A stretch of DNA of 59,236 bases from Flavobacterium sp. (lineage in GTDB: Bacteria > Bacteroidota > Bacteroidia > Flavobacteriales > Flavobacteriaceae), in assembly GCA_010365135.1 (NCBI GenBank), contig JAAFGY010000005.1, positions 1 through 59,236 of the forward strand. Reading direction: 5' to 3'. Position numbers and translations under genes: made by a program. Below, piece after piece: positions 1 through 9,203 of the stretch. The notes below the pieces were generated by a model. The model did not search any database. It was given only the letters and a program-made list of their open reading frames with translations, and was not told where the DNA came from. The first letter of the stretch is position 1. Every line of letters starts with the position of its first letter.

Positions 1-13
1 ATTAAAAAATTTA

Positions 14-21
14 TATCTTTG
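14..21 (+). promoter_or_regulatory. Putative -7 promoter element for the small lipoprotein gene
   Basis: TATCTTTG matches the Bacteroidota sigma-A -7 consensus TAnnTTTG and lies 38 bases before the ATG at 59. The -33 region would lie outside or at the very edge of the window, so it cannot be judged. Confidence 0.6.
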
Positions 22-58
22 CCCCGAATTAATAATTAACCTTTTATAATTAAGTAAG

Positions 59-256
59 ATGAAAAAAGTACTTTTAAGTTTAGCCGTTGTTGCTATGTTG
101 ACTGTTGTATCATGTAAAAAAGCTGAACCAGCTGCTGAAACTACAACTGTAGATACTACTGCTGTTGTTATGGACACTACTGCTGTAGTTACTGACTCAA
201 CTACAGTTGTTACTGACACAACTGCTGTTGCTCCTGCTGCAACTCCAGCTAAGTAA
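59..256 (+). CDS. Small repeat-containing lipoprotein
   Basis: A 65-residue protein that begins with a classic lipoprotein signal: two lysines, a hydrophobic stretch and a VVSC lipobox with Cys19 as the predicted lipidated residue. The rest is low complexity. Residues 31-58 are four consecutive heptapeptides of the form x-D-(T/S)-T-(A/T)-V-(V/A), followed by a short Ala/Pro tail. It is probably exported and membrane-anchored, on either the inner or the outer membrane. No enzymatic domain is visible and I do not recognise a named family. A -7 promoter precedes it and a good terminator follows, so it is a single-gene transcription unit. Such short lipid-anchored, Thr/Ala/Val-rich proteins are common in Flavobacterium, but their role is unknown. 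Confidence 0.85.
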   Translation: MKKVLLSLAVVAMLTVVSCKKAEPAAETTTVDTTAVVMDTTAVVTDSTTVVTDTTAVAPAATPAK

Positions 257-277
257 TTCTAAATTACAGAAAAAAAT

Positions 278-304
278 AAGCTACGCATTGCGTGGCTTTT
301 TTTT
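278..304 (+). terminator. Rho-independent terminator of the small lipoprotein gene
   Basis: A 9-bp stem (AAGCTACGC paired with GCGTGGCTT, one G-T pair) with a 3-base loop is followed by a run of T. It lies 21 bases after the stop codon. Confidence 0.85.
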
Positions 305-508
305 GCCCTAAAGTCAAAATTTTGAATTAGCTTTTAACTATTTATTTTTTAAAAGCAAGTGGAATTTTTGAAAAAATAGAAGCCATATACAGTCAAATGT
401 TATGGCTTTTTTTATTAATATAATTATATCCTTTTTTGATGTAAAGTAGGAAGAGCGACGCTGCTTCTTGCAGCAGTAATCTCACGGAAAAGCTTGGCAA
501 CAAGGCAT
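305..508. other. Intergenic stretch with a second terminator-like hairpin
   Basis: No credible coding region is seen here. At 381-413 AGCCATA and TATGGCT form a 7-bp stem followed by a T run, so it reads as a plus-strand terminator about 75 bases beyond the first one. It may be a backup terminator or the end of an unannotated small RNA starting near 305. Bases 414-508 show no clear structure. Confidence 0.4.
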
Positions 509-550
509 AAAAAAAACCGCAAAGAATTAACAATTAAGTCTTTACGGTTT
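509..550 (-). terminator. Terminator of the tRNA-Leu/tRNA-Gly transcript
   Basis: AAACCGCAAAG (514-524) pairs with CTTTACGGTTT (540-550) with one mismatch. On the minus strand the stem is followed by a T run (the A run at 509-516). It lies directly downstream of tRNA-Leu. Confidence 0.75.
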
Positions 551-557
551 TACTAAG

Positions 558-643
558 TACTCAGAGCGGGACTTGAACCCGCACGAACATTGCTGTTCAC
601 TGGATTTTAAGTCCAGCGTGTCTACCAATTTCACCATCCGAGC
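558..643 (-). tRNA. tRNA-Leu (anticodon UAA)
   Basis: Read on the minus strand, this is an 86-base tRNA with the long variable arm typical of a class II tRNA, a D-loop with TTGGTAGAC, a T-arm with GGGTTCAAGTCCC and the anticodon loop around TTAAA. The acceptor stem closes as GCTCGGA with TCTGAGT, ending in a G-U pair. The discriminator is A. CCA is not encoded. It is transcribed after tRNA-Gly, 12 bases away. Confidence 0.95.
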
Positions 644-655
644 AGTATGGTTTTG

Positions 656-728
656 AGCGAAAAACGGGGCTCGAACCCGCGACCTCGACCTTGGCAAGGT
701 CGCGCTCTACCAACTGAGCTATTTTCGC
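656..728 (-). tRNA. tRNA-Gly (anticodon GCC)
   Basis: A 73-base minus-strand tRNA. GCGAAAA pairs perfectly with TTTTCGC, the D-arm contains AGCTCAGTTGGTAGAGC, the anticodon arm reads CTTGCCAAG and the T-loop reads GGTTCGAGCCC. CCA is not encoded. A promoter-like element lies just upstream, and tRNA-Leu follows in the same direction. Confidence 0.96.
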
Positions 729-773
729 ATGTACAGTCTAAAAAGAACTCAATACTTAATCGTATTGCGGATG

Positions 774-803
774 CAAATTTAACACATTAATTCAATTACA
801 CAA
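774..803 (-). promoter_or_regulatory. Promoter of the tRNA-Gly/tRNA-Leu unit
   Basis: On the minus strand TAAATTTG (774-781) fits the -7 consensus. A TTG (801-803) sits 19 bases upstream of it, an acceptable -33 spacing for Bacteroidota. The tRNA starts 45 bases downstream. Confidence 0.6.
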
Positions 804-871
804 GCGTTTTTATAAAAAAAATCGAACCAAAAGCTAAGCTTCTGATATCCTCAACTTTAAACGCAAATAAA

Positions 872-3478
872 TTATTTCTTGGTCAACATTCTCTTTATTT
901 CATTGAGTTTCATCAAGGCTTCCATTGGTGTAATCGTGTTAATATCGAGACTTAAAAGCTCGTCTTTGATTTCTTCTAACAACGGATCGTCTAGATTAAA
1001 GAAACTCATTTGCATCTCGTCTTTTGGGGATTTAAGTCCATTTAGCGCTTCGCTAGAATGATCTTTTTCTAATTTTTTTAAAAGCTTTTGCGCTTTTAAA
1101 ATTACAATTTGTGGCATTCCAGCCATCTTTGCCACGTGTATTCCAAAACTATGAGCACTTCCACCTTTTACCAGTTTTCGAATAAAAAGCACGGTATCTT
1201 TTAATTCTTTTACCGAAACATTATAATTCTGTATTCTCGGTAAGGATTCGCTCATTTCATTCAACTCGTGATAATGCGTGGCAAAAAGCGTTTTAGGTTG
1301 AGATGGATGTTCATGTAAAAATTCTGCAATTGCCCAAGCAATGGAAATTCCGTCATAAGTACTGGTTCCTCTTCCAATTTCGTCTAATAACACCAAACTT
1401 CTATCGGAAATATTGTTCAAAATAGAAGCGGTTTCGTTCATTTCGACCATAAAAGTGGATTCTCCCATAGAAATATTATCCGAAGCTCCTACTCGGGTGA
1501 ATATTTTGTCGATAATTCCCATTCTCACGCTCTCTGCCGGAACAAAACTTCCCATTTGAGCCAAGAGTACAATTAGCGCCGTTTGACGTAAAATAGCCGA
1601 CTTTCCTGACATATTAGGTCCCGTAATCATTATCAATTGCTGGGTTTCTCTATCTAAGAAAACATCATTCGCAATGTAAGGAACGCCAACTGGCAGTTGT
1701 TTTTCGATAACCGGATGCCTTCCGTTTTTGATTTCTAGTTCGAATGTTTCGTCTAACTCGGGACAAACATATTTATTTTCGATAGCCAACTGGGTAAAAG
1801 AACACAGACAATCCAATTGCGCCACCAAATTAGCATTCATTTGAACAGGTTTGATATAAAGCGCAATCCAAGCCACCAATTGCTCGAATAATTCTACTTC
1901 TATTTTATAAATTTTTTCTTCGGCACCCAAAATTTTGGTTTCGTATTCTTTTAATTCTTCGGTAATGTAACGCTCAGCATTGACCAAAGTTTGTTTCCGA
2001 ATCCATTCTGGCGGTACTTTATCTTTGTGCGTATTCCGAACTTCGATATAATAGCCAAAAACATTGTTGAAGGAAATTTTCAAAGAAGAAATTCCCGTTC
2101 TTTCGGATTCGCGTTTTTCAATTCCTTCCAAAAATTGTTTTCCAGAGGTTGATATGGCTCGCAAATCGTCTAATTCTGGATTAACACCTTTGGCAATCGC
2201 ATTTCCTTTGGCAACAGCCACAGGCGCATCTTGATTCAAAACCGTTTTAATTTTTTCGCGCAATAAATCGCAACTGTGTAAGCTATCGCCAATTATTTTT
2301 ACTGCTTCTTGCGGACTCGCCAAAGCCAAGGTTTTTATTGGAATAATAGCGTCTAATGATTCTTTTAGATAAACCACTTCGCGAGGTGAAACTTTTCCGG
2401 TAGCAATTTTCGAAATCAGACGTTCTAAATCCGAAATTTGTTTGATTTGCTTTTGAATATTTTTCAAAACTTCTTGATTCTCCTTCAAATAGGAAACCAC
2501 TTGATGACGGTTTCGGATTTTATGGGCATCTTTTAAAGGCAAAGCTAACCAACGTTTGAGCAAACGACCACCCATTGGCGAAAGCGTTTTATCAATAACA
2601 TCCAGCAAGGTAACTGCGTTGGGATTGTAACTGTGATACAACTCTAAGTTTCGAATCGTAAAGCGATCCATCCAAACATAAGCATCTTCGGCAATGCGTT
2701 GAATTGAAGTAATGTGTTGAACTTTATTGTGTTGTGTTTCGGATAAATAATACAAAATCGCTCCAGAAGCTATGATTCCTTCTTTCAATTCTTCGATTCC
2801 AAAACCTTTTAAAGATGCTGTTTGAAAATGTTTCGTCAAGGTTTCAAATGCGTAATCTTCTTTATAAATCCAATCTTCGAGATAAAAACTGTGAAAATCC
2901 TCACCGAAAGTTTCACGGAAATCGTTTTTATTATTTTTTGGAATCAGAACCTCACTTGGATTAAAATTTTGCAATAATTTATCTATGTATTCTGCATTTC
3001 CTTGAGCCGTGAGAAATTCGCCTGTAGAAACATCCAGAAATGAAATCCCAATTGATTTATTAGCAAAATAAATCGCCGCCAAGAAATTATTCGTTTTAGA
3101 TTGTAAAACTTCATCATTCATCGAAACTCCGGGAGTGACCAATTCTGTCACACCACGTTTCACAATGGTTTTGGTCATTTTTGGATCTTCGAGTTGATCG
3201 CAAATGGCAACACGAAGTCCGGCTTTGACTAATTTTGGCAAATAGGTATTTATAGAGTGATGCGGAAATCCTGCCAATGCCGTTTCGGTTTCAGATCCTG
3301 CGCCTCTTTTGGTTAAAGTTATGCCAAGAATTTTGGAAGCCCGAACGGCATCTTCGCCAAAAGTTTCGTAGAAATCGCCAACCCTAAACAACAAGCAAGC
3401 ATCAGGATATTTCCTTTTGATTTCGTTGTATTGCTTCATTAAAGGCGTTTCCTTGACCACTTTTTCTTTTGATGACAA
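872..3478 (-). CDS. mutS: DNA mismatch repair protein MutS
   Basis: An 868-residue, full-length MutS, which recognises mismatches and starts methyl-independent repair with MutL. The N-terminal mismatch-binding domain carries the F-x-E motif in GDFYETF (about residues 34-40). The connector, lever and clamp domains follow. The C-terminal ATPase shows Walker A GPNMSGKS (about 621-628), Walker [15 protein letters not shown] (about 697-710) and an ATHYHEL motif. The ATG at 3478 gives the expected MutS N-terminus, starting a few residues before the conserved PLMKQY segment. A -7 element lies 65 bases upstream. It is divergent from the DUF1573 gene. Confidence 0.99.
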   Translation of the reverse strand: MSSKEKVVKETPLMKQYNEIKRKYPDACLLFRVGDFYETFGEDAVRASKILGITLTKRGAGSETETALAGFPHHSINTYLPKLVKAGLRVAICDQLEDPKMTKTIVKRGVTELVTPGVSMNDEVLQSKTNNFLAAIYFANKSIGISFLDVSTGEFLTAQGNAEYIDKLLQNFNPSEVLIPKNNKNDFRETFGEDFHSFYLEDWIYKEDYAFETLTKHFQTASLKGFGIEELKEGIIASGAILYYLSETQHNKVQHITSIQRIAEDAYVWMDRFTIRNLELYHSYNPNAVTLLDVIDKTLSPMGGRLLKRWLALPLKDAHKIRNRHQVVSYLKENQEVLKNIQKQIKQISDLERLISKIATGKVSPREVVYLKESLDAIIPIKTLALASPQEAVKIIGDSLHSCDLLREKIKTVLNQDAPVAVAKGNAIAKGVNPELDDLRAISTSGKQFLEGIEKRESERTGISSLKISFNNVFGYYIEVRNTHKDKVPPEWIRKQTLVNAERYITEELKEYETKILGAEEKIYKIEVELFEQLVAWIALYIKPVQMNANLVAQLDCLCSFTQLAIENKYVCPELDETFELEIKNGRHPVIEKQLPVGVPYIANDVFLDRETQQLIMITGPNMSGKSAILRQTALIVLLAQMGSFVPAESVRMGIIDKIFTRVGASDNISMGESTFMVEMNETASILNNISDRSLVLLDEIGRGTSTYDGISIAWAIAEFLHEHPSQPKTLFATHYHELNEMSESLPRIQNYNVSVKELKDTVLFIRKLVKGGSAHSFGIHVAKMAGMPQIVILKAQKLLKKLEKDHSSEALNGLKSPKDEMQMSFFNLDDPLLEEIKDELLSLDINTITPMEALMKLNEIKRMLTKK

Positions 3479-3542
3479 AATTTATTATTTTAATTTAATA
3501 GTTAGCGAATTTATATATTTTATGGATAATAAAGAGCACTTC

Positions 3543-3550
3543 CAAAATTA
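3543..3550 (-). promoter_or_regulatory. Putative -7 element for mutS
   Basis: On the minus strand this reads TAATTTTG, matching TAnnTTTG, 65 bases before the mutS ATG. No clear -33 TTG was identified. Confidence 0.45.
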
Positions 3551-3595
3551 AAATGATTTTAAGAAAAAATTAGGATGGAGTTTGAAAATTTTCTA

Positions 3596-3603
3596 TAAAT
3601 TTG
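3596..3603 (+). promoter_or_regulatory. Putative -7 element for the DUF1573 gene
   Basis: TAAATTTG matches TAnnTTTG and ends 24 bases before the ATG at 3628. This also argues against an upstream TTG start at 3601, which would lie inside the promoter. Confidence 0.6.
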
Positions 3604-3627
3604 TCACTCAATCTAAAAATTATAAAG

Positions 3628-4107
3628 ATGAAAAAATTAATTACACTTTCGATAGCATTACTAGCATTTACTTTTTCTAATGCTCAAGAAACTTCAAAAA
3701 GAGTTAAAACTTCAAAAAAAGCAGTGGTAAAAACGACAAAGGTTACCGCTACTACTATGTCTAAAGTACAAGGAGCAGGAATGGTTTTTGAAAACGAAAC
3801 CATTGATTACGGAACGATTGCCGCAGATTCTGATGGAAAGCGTGAATTTGTTTTCACTAATAATGGTAACAAACCTTTAATTATAACCAATGCAGTTGGT
3901 TCTTGTGGCTGTACTGTTCCAACTTTTCCGAAAGAGCCAATTGCTCCTGGAGCAAAAGCTGTTATTGGAGTAAAATATGCAACTGATAGAGCTGGACAGG
4001 CGTTTACAAAAACGGTAACAATCACTTCAAATGCAGAAGGAACTCCTTCAAAAACATTAACTATTAAAGGTAATGTCTTGGCACGTGAAACTGCTCCAAA
4101 AAGCTAA
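3628..4107 (+). CDS. DUF1573 domain-containing exported protein
   Basis: A 159-residue protein with a Sec signal peptide (MKKLITLSIALLAFTFSNAQ, cleavage likely near residue 18-20), a Lys/Thr/Ala-rich linker and a DUF1573 domain over about residues 55-150. The domain has an Ig-like beta pattern (DYGTI, FVFTNNGNKPLII, SCGCTVP, IAPGAKAVIGVKYATDRAGQ). The SCGC motif is typical of this family. DUF1573 proteins are abundant secreted or periplasmic proteins of unknown function in Bacteroidota. A TTG start nine codons upstream is possible but would overlap the -7 element. A terminator follows, so it appears monocistronic. Confidence 0.93.
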   Translation: MKKLITLSIALLAFTFSNAQETSKRVKTSKKAVVKTTKVTATTMSKVQGAGMVFENETIDYGTIAADSDGKREFVFTNNGNKPLIITNAVGSCGCTVPTFPKEPIAPGAKAVIGVKYATDRAGQAFTKTVTITSNAEGTPSKTLTIKGNVLARETAPKS

Positions 4108-4126
4108 ATTTTAAAATTCATTATAC

Positions 4127-4157
4127 AAAAGCTTCCTTAAATTTGGAAGCTTTTTTT
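4127..4157 (+). terminator. Rho-independent terminator after the DUF1573 gene
   Basis: AAGCTTCC pairs with GGAAGCTT around an 8-base loop and is followed by seven T. It lies 20 bases after the stop codon. Confidence 0.85.
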
Positions 4158-4179
4158 GTTTAAAGACATACCAATACCA

Positions 4180-4716
4180 ATGAGAAAGTTAGCCAACGAT
4201 GAACTCGATCGTAAATCTATTGCAGATTTTAAGCAGTCCGAAAAAACACCGCTGATTATTATTTTAGACAACATTCGAAGTTTGCATAATATTGGTTCGG
4301 TTTTTAGAACTGCCGATGCTTTTTTGATTGAAAAAATATATTTGTGCGGCATAACAGCTACTCCGCCCAACAAGGAAATTCACAAAACCGCTCTGGGCGC
4401 AACCGAAACGGTGTCTTGGGAACACAACTCCAATGTTCTTGAAGTTATCCAAAATTTGAAACAGGATAATGTTACAGTTATGGCTATCGAACAAGTGGAA
4501 AAGGCTGTTTTTCTTCAAGATTTTAAAATTGAAAAGAATAAAAAATACGCTTTGGTTTTTGGAAACGAAGTCTTTGGAGTTTCGCAAAAAGCAGTTGAAT
4601 TGTGTGATGGCTGTATTGAAATTCCACAATTGGGAACCAAACATTCCTTAAATATTTCGGTAAGTGCTGGAATTGTAGTATGGGATTTATTCAAAAAAAT
4701 GAATTGGAATTTGTAG
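4180..4716 (+). CDS. SpoU/TrmH-family RNA 2'-O-methyltransferase
   Basis: A 178-residue SPOUT methyltransferase. The three motifs of the family are visible: NIGSVFRTADAF (motif 1, about residues 38-49), ALVFGNEVFGVS (motif 2, about 125-136) and LNISVSAGIVVWDL (motif 3, about 155-168). These form the trefoil knot that binds S-adenosylmethionine and carry the Arg, Glu and Asn/Ser catalytic positions. The likely substrate is the ribose 2'-OH of a tRNA or rRNA nucleotide, but the target base cannot be read from sequence. There is no N-terminal substrate-binding extension, as in short TrmH/TrmL-like members. I chose the ATG at 4180. A TTG at 4156 would lie within the preceding terminator. Confidence 0.95.
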   Translation: MRKLANDELDRKSIADFKQSEKTPLIIILDNIRSLHNIGSVFRTADAFLIEKIYLCGITATPPNKEIHKTALGATETVSWEHNSNVLEVIQNLKQDNVTVMAIEQVEKAVFLQDFKIEKNKKYALVFGNEVFGVSQKAVELCDGCIEIPQLGTKHSLNISVSAGIVVWDLFKKMNWNL

Positions 4717-4760
4717 ATTTGTAAAAATTGAATTTGCCCTATTTTTTTCTCGATTATTTT

Positions 4761-7700
4761 ATGAAAAAATCACTCCTTCTCGTTTTATTTCTATCTAATT
4801 TTTTTGGGTTTGCTCAATACACTTTAATTCCAGATGTGAATTTTGAGAAAGCGTTGATCGATCAGGGGATTGATAGTGGTGCAATTGATGGGAAAGTACT
4901 TATAGCTAATGTAGACAAAGTGAGTAAATTGGACGTTACTTATCATAATATTACTGATTTAACAGGAATAGAGGATTTTACATCATTAAAAATTTTATAT
5001 TGTAATGATAATCAATTAACGAAATTAAATCTTTCTAAAAATATATTTTTGGAACATTTAAATTGTTATTTTAATTCATTAAACGACTTAAATTTATCAA
5101 ACAATAAAGATTTAACATACGCAAATTGTACTAACAACAAGTTATTGACTTTAAATGTAAAAAATGGCAATAACGCAACAAAAAGCCTAAGCATTAATTC
5201 TTCAAGTAACCCCAATCTCACCTGTATACAAGTTGACAATAAATCCTATTCCGATACCAATTGGTATTCATACAAAGACGCCACAGCCACTTACTCTGAA
5301 AACTGCAGTAAAATAGCCTCTAACATTGCTCCAATAATTACGGCAACAGGAAACCAAACCTATTGCCCTGGAACCAATATAAAAATTGCAACAGGCGTGA
5401 ATATAGTCGATCCAGATGACACCAGTACGGATGAGATTTTTATTCAAATTTCAACAGGTTATGTTTACGGCCAGGATGCCATAACACTTGCCAATCCCTC
5501 GTCACATCCAACAATCGCTACAAGCTGGGATAGTAATACAGGGAAACTAAGATTATACAGCCCAGCAGGAGTCCCAATTAGCTATCTCGATTTTATCGCT
5601 GCTATTCTGGATGTACAATTCAACACTTCCTCTACTTCACCTTCTGGAATTAGAAAATTTTCTATAAGTATAGGACAAGCCAATTATCTTCCTTCGACCC
5701 AGCATTATTATCAATACTTTTCAAATATAGGCATTACTTGGACAGCCGCTAAAGTTGCTGCCGAAGCCAGTAATTATTATGGTTTACAAGGTTATTTAGC
5801 GACAATTACGGCCGCAGATGAAGCACAATTATCAGGCAAACAAGCCGCTGGAGCGGGATGGATTGGCGGCAGTGATGCAGCAACAGAGAACGTCTGGAAA
5901 TGGGTTACAGGTCCTGAAGGACTTGCAAATGGAGGAACGGGAACTATTTTCTGGAATGGACTTGCAAATGGTTCAACCCCTAATTTTGCTTTTTGGAATT
6001 CTGCAGAACCCAACCAATCTGGTGATGAAGATTATGCACACGTCACAGCACCTGGTGTGGGTAATCCAGGGTCTTGGAATGATTTATCAAACATTGGAAA
6101 TGCAAGTGGAGATTATCAACCAAAAGGTTATATTGTAGAATATGGAGGAATGCTTGGAGATCCAATTCTTCAAATTTCAGCGAGTACAACAGTAACTATT
6201 CCTAAAATAACGAGTACCACTCCAAGTTCAATTTGCGACGCAGGAATTGTAACCCTTCAAGCCACCGCAACAGATGGAATCGTCAATTGGTACGATTTAC
6301 CTACTGGAGGAACATTATTACATACAGGGAATTCATTTACAACACCCACGATTTTTACCTCTACTTCATATTATGTAGATGCATCGAATGGAAGTTGTCC
6401 AAATGGCCCAAGAACTGAAATTATTGCCACTGTAAAGCCTTTGCCTAGTTTACCACAAATAGCTATCTCTTCGACCAGTCCAGTTTTATATTGTCTAAAT
6501 AACACTGCAATCCCTTTAACAGCAACGGCATCAGCAAATTGCATTTTAAATTGGTACACAGTAGCTTCGGGAGGTATTGCTTCTGCAACTAGTCCAACAC
6601 CCATTACTACAACTGCGGGTTCTATAACTTATTATGTAAGCCAAACAAATACCATATCCAATTGTGAAAGCCTTCGAGCAGCAATAATAGTAACTGTAAA
6701 TCCATTGCCTCTAATTCCTATTGTAAATAATGTCAATTATTGTCATAATGAAAATGCCGTTCCTTTAACAGCTACTGCAACTGCAAATTGCACTTTAAAT
6801 TGGTATGCTTTACCAACTGGAGGCGTTGCTTCAGCAATAAATCCAACACCTTCTACAGCAACTATTGGTTCGACAAAATACTACGTAAGCCAAACCATTA
6901 CTGCCACTGGCTGCGAAGGTCCAAGAGCAGAAATCATTGTAACTGTGAATCCATTGCCTACAGCTCCAATTGTGAGTAATATTGCTTATTGTAATAATGA
7001 AATTGCTTCACAACTAACCGCAACTGCATCTGCAGATAGTACTCTAAATTGGTATACAATACCAACTGGAGGTGTTTCAAGTGCAACGAGTCCTACTCCA
7101 GCGACAACAATTGTTGGTTCAACAAAATATTATGTAAGCCAGACCACCACTGCTACAGGATGCGAAGGGCCAAGATCTGAAATCATAGTGACTGTAAATC
7201 CATTACCTTTAGTTAACGCTGTCACTATTGTTCAATGTGATACAGATTTAATGTCTGATGGAAAGACCTTGTTTAATTTAACGGTAAATAATCCTGAAAT
7301 TTCAGCCAATTATGCTAATGAAACATTTACGTATTATACTTCTTTAAACGGAGCAAATAACGCCGTTCTCGCTGATTTAATTCCAAATGAATTGGCTTTT
7401 GAAAATACAACTCCAACATTAATGGACATTTGGTCAAGGATAGCCAATAAAATCACTGGTTGTTTTAGTGTTGCTAAAATCACTTTGAAAGTTCCTGCAA
7501 CAAACATTGACCCAAACTACAAAATTCCTTTTCCTCCAGTTTGTGATGATTTTTTAGATGTCAATGGAAATAACACTACTAACAACAACAATCGCGATGG
7601 AATTACAACTTTTGATTTCTCTACTACAAAAAATATTATATTGGCCAAATTACCATCAAATCAAGTATACGACATTAATTACTACAGAAACAAATCGGAT

Positions 7701-9182
7701 GCGTTGGCGGAAATCAATGTTATAACTGATATTTCAAATTATAGGAATAGTGGTTATCCCAATTCGCAAGATATTTGGATACGTATCGATAGCAATTTAG
7801 ATAATGCTTGCTATGGTTTAGGTCCATATTTAACTTTAAAAGTTGAAGCCTTGCCTATTGCAAATATTATAACCATTTCGAGACAATGTGACGATAACAA
7901 CGATGGAATATTCACCTTCGATACTTCTTCGCTTGAATCAGATTTATTAAAAGGACAAACCAACGTAACGATTACTTATTTCGATCAAGCTAATAATCCC
8001 CTGAAAGATGCCAATGGAATTTTAATTACAAGCCCATTTCCGGCAGATTTCGAAACTACCTCTCAAACTATTAAAGCCGTTGTGACGAACAAAACGCCTC
8101 AAAAGTGTTTTGACGAAACAACCATAACTTTTATTGTAGATGCTTCACCACAAGCATTTCCCGTTCCTTCTACCTTAACAACAACTTGTGATGATGAACC
8201 CAATCCGATAGACCAAGATGGAAAATTTGCTTTTGATACCTCCACATTCGAAACCACCATTCTTGGCGCACAAATAGGAATGATTGTCAAATATTACGAT
8301 ACCAACAATGTTCTTTTACCGAGTCCATTACCCAATCCTTTTGTAACCAACACACAAAATATTACGGCTAAAGTTCAAAACCCTTTAAACACCATTTGTT
8401 CTGCATCAACGGTATTAAATTTTGTTGTCCATCCAATTCCAAAAATTGATTTGAATTTGGATGGCCTTGACAATGAGTTGGTATGTCAGAATATTTCGAC
8501 ATTTTTTGTAACGCTCGATGCTGGAATAACCGATGGTTCTCCAACCAGTGATTACAATTATATTTGGACAAAAGATGGACAAATTACAGGCATAAATTCA
8601 CCAACATTAGAAGTAAATTCCGTGGGAGTTTATACCGTAGAAGTGAGCAATAATGCAGGTTGCAGTAGAATGCGAACCATCACTGTCACCGCATCGAATA
8701 AAGCGTCTATCACCTCTGTGGACGTTGTAGATTTATCCGATAATAATACTGTAACTGTCACTGTAACCGGACCAGGAATTTACGAATACAGCTTAGATGA
8801 ACCAACTGGATTTTGGCAAGATTCCAATTTCTTCAATAATGTTCCCGCGGGAGTTCACATAGTGTATGTCAATGATAAAAATGGTTGTGGCTCAGTTCAT
8901 CAAGAAATTGTACTTGTAGGTGTCCCTAAATTTTTTACCCCAAACAATGATGGCTATAATGATTATTGGAGTGTAAAAGGAGTGAATGAAACTTTTAATT
9001 CAAAATCCATAATTTACATTTATGACAGATACGGAAAACTTCTAAAACAATGGGTTTCCTATTTAAATCAAGGTTGGGATGGTACTTTTAACGGAGTTCC
9101 TTTACCGGCAGATGATTATTGGTTCACCCTAAAACTGGAAGACGGCAGAGAAACAAAAGGTCACTTTTCTTTAAAAAGATAA
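4761..9182 (+). CDS. Large secreted adhesin-like protein with T9SS type B (gliding motility-associated) C-terminal domain
   Basis: A 1473-residue cell-surface or secreted protein. It starts with a signal peptide (MKKSLLLVLFLSNFFGFAQ). A short leucine-rich repeat region follows (about residues 45-150, with repeated LxxLxxxNNxL). Then comes a C-type-lectin-like domain (about 315-460, with WTAAK, GYLATI, AGWIGGSD and ending in KGYIVEYG). Four Ig-like modules in tandem (about 500-815) precede further repeated domains with CDD-N-DG-FxFDT motifs. The last ~90 residues form the CHU_C/type B sorting domain (KFFTPNNDGYNDYW, IYDRYGKLL, GWDGTFNG, DYWFTL), which directs export through T9SS. It is a probable adhesin or glycan-binding protein; the ligand is unknown. 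The ATG at 4761 gives the clean signal peptide. Confidence 0.92.
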   Translation: MKKSLLLVLFLSNFFGFAQYTLIPDVNFEKALIDQGIDSGAIDGKVLIANVDKVSKLDVTYHNITDLTGIEDFTSLKILYCNDNQLTKLNLSKNIFLEHLNCYFNSLNDLNLSNNKDLTYANCTNNKLLTLNVKNGNNATKSLSINSSSNPNLTCIQVDNKSYSDTNWYSYKDATATYSENCSKIASNIAPIITATGNQTYCPGTNIKIATGVNIVDPDDTSTDEIFIQISTGYVYGQDAITLANPSSHPTIATSWDSNTGKLRLYSPAGVPISYLDFIAAILDVQFNTSSTSPSGIRKFSISIGQANYLPSTQHYYQYFSNIGITWTAAKVAAEASNYYGLQGYLATITAADEAQLSGKQAAGAGWIGGSDAATENVWKWVTGPEGLANGGTGTIFWNGLANGSTPNFAFWNSAEPNQSGDEDYAHVTAPGVGNPGSWNDLSNIGNASGDYQPKGYIVEYGGMLGDPILQISASTTVTIPKITSTTPSSICDAGIVTLQATATDGIVNWYDLPTGGTLLHTGNSFTTPTIFTSTSYYVDASNGSCPNGPRTEIIATVKPLPSLPQIAISSTSPVLYCLNNTAIPLTATASANCILNWYTVASGGIASATSPTPITTTAGSITYYVSQTNTISNCESLRAAIIVTVNPLPLIPIVNNVNYCHNENAVPLTATATANCTLNWYALPTGGVASAINPTPSTATIGSTKYYVSQTITATGCEGPRAEIIVTVNPLPTAPIVSNIAYCNNEIASQLTATASADSTLNWYTIPTGGVSSATSPTPATTIVGSTKYYVSQTTTATGCEGPRSEIIVTVNPLPLVNAVTIVQCDTDLMSDGKTLFNLTVNNPEISANYANETFTYYTSLNGANNAVLADLIPNELAFENTTPTLMDIWSRIANKITGCFSVAKITLKVPATNIDPNYKIPFPPVCDDFLDVNGNNTTNNNNRDGITTFDFSTTKNIILAKLPSNQVYDINYYRNKSDALAEINVITDISNYRNSGYPNSQDIWIRIDSNLDNACYGLGPYLTLKVEALPIANIITISRQCDDNNDGIFTFDTSSLESDLLKGQTNVTITYFDQANNPLKDANGILITSPFPADFETTSQTIKAVVTNKTPQKCFDETTITFIVDASPQAFPVPSTLTTTCDDEPNPIDQDGKFAFDTSTFETTILGAQIGMIVKYYDTNNVLLPSPLPNPFVTNTQNITAKVQNPLNTICSASTVLNFVVHPIPKIDLNLDGLDNELVCQNISTFFVTLDAGITDGSPTSDYNYIWTKDGQITGINSPTLEVNSVGVYTVEVSNNAGCSRMRTITVTASNKASITSVDVVDLSDNNTVTVTVTGPGIYEYSLDEPTGFWQDSNFFNNVPAGVHIVYVNDKNGCGSVHQEIVLVGVPKFFTPNNDGYNDYWSVKGVNETFNSKSIIYIYDRYGKLLKQWVSYLNQGWDGTFNGVPLPADDYWFTLKLEDGRETKGHFSLKR
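6250..7205 (+). repeat. Four tandem Ig-like coding repeats, about 249-264 bp each
   Basis: The conserved N-W-Y/T codons recur at 6285, 6549, 6798 and 7047, giving spacings of 264, 249 and 249 bp. Each unit encodes NWY..PTGG, a YYVSQ strand, a CEGPR-like turn and an IIVTVNPLP strand. Units 3 and 4 are the most alike, which suggests recent duplication. This is an in-frame internal repeat of the surface protein. Confidence 0.9.
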
Positions 9183-9203
9183 TTTTTAAGCTAAAATTAT
9201 CGG
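9178..9203. terminator. Weak AT-only hairpin between convergent genes
   Basis: GATAATTTT (9178-9186) pairs with AAAATTATC (9193-9201), and the stem overlaps both stop codons of the convergent genes. The stem is AT-rich, so it is at best a weak bidirectional terminator. Confidence 0.35.
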
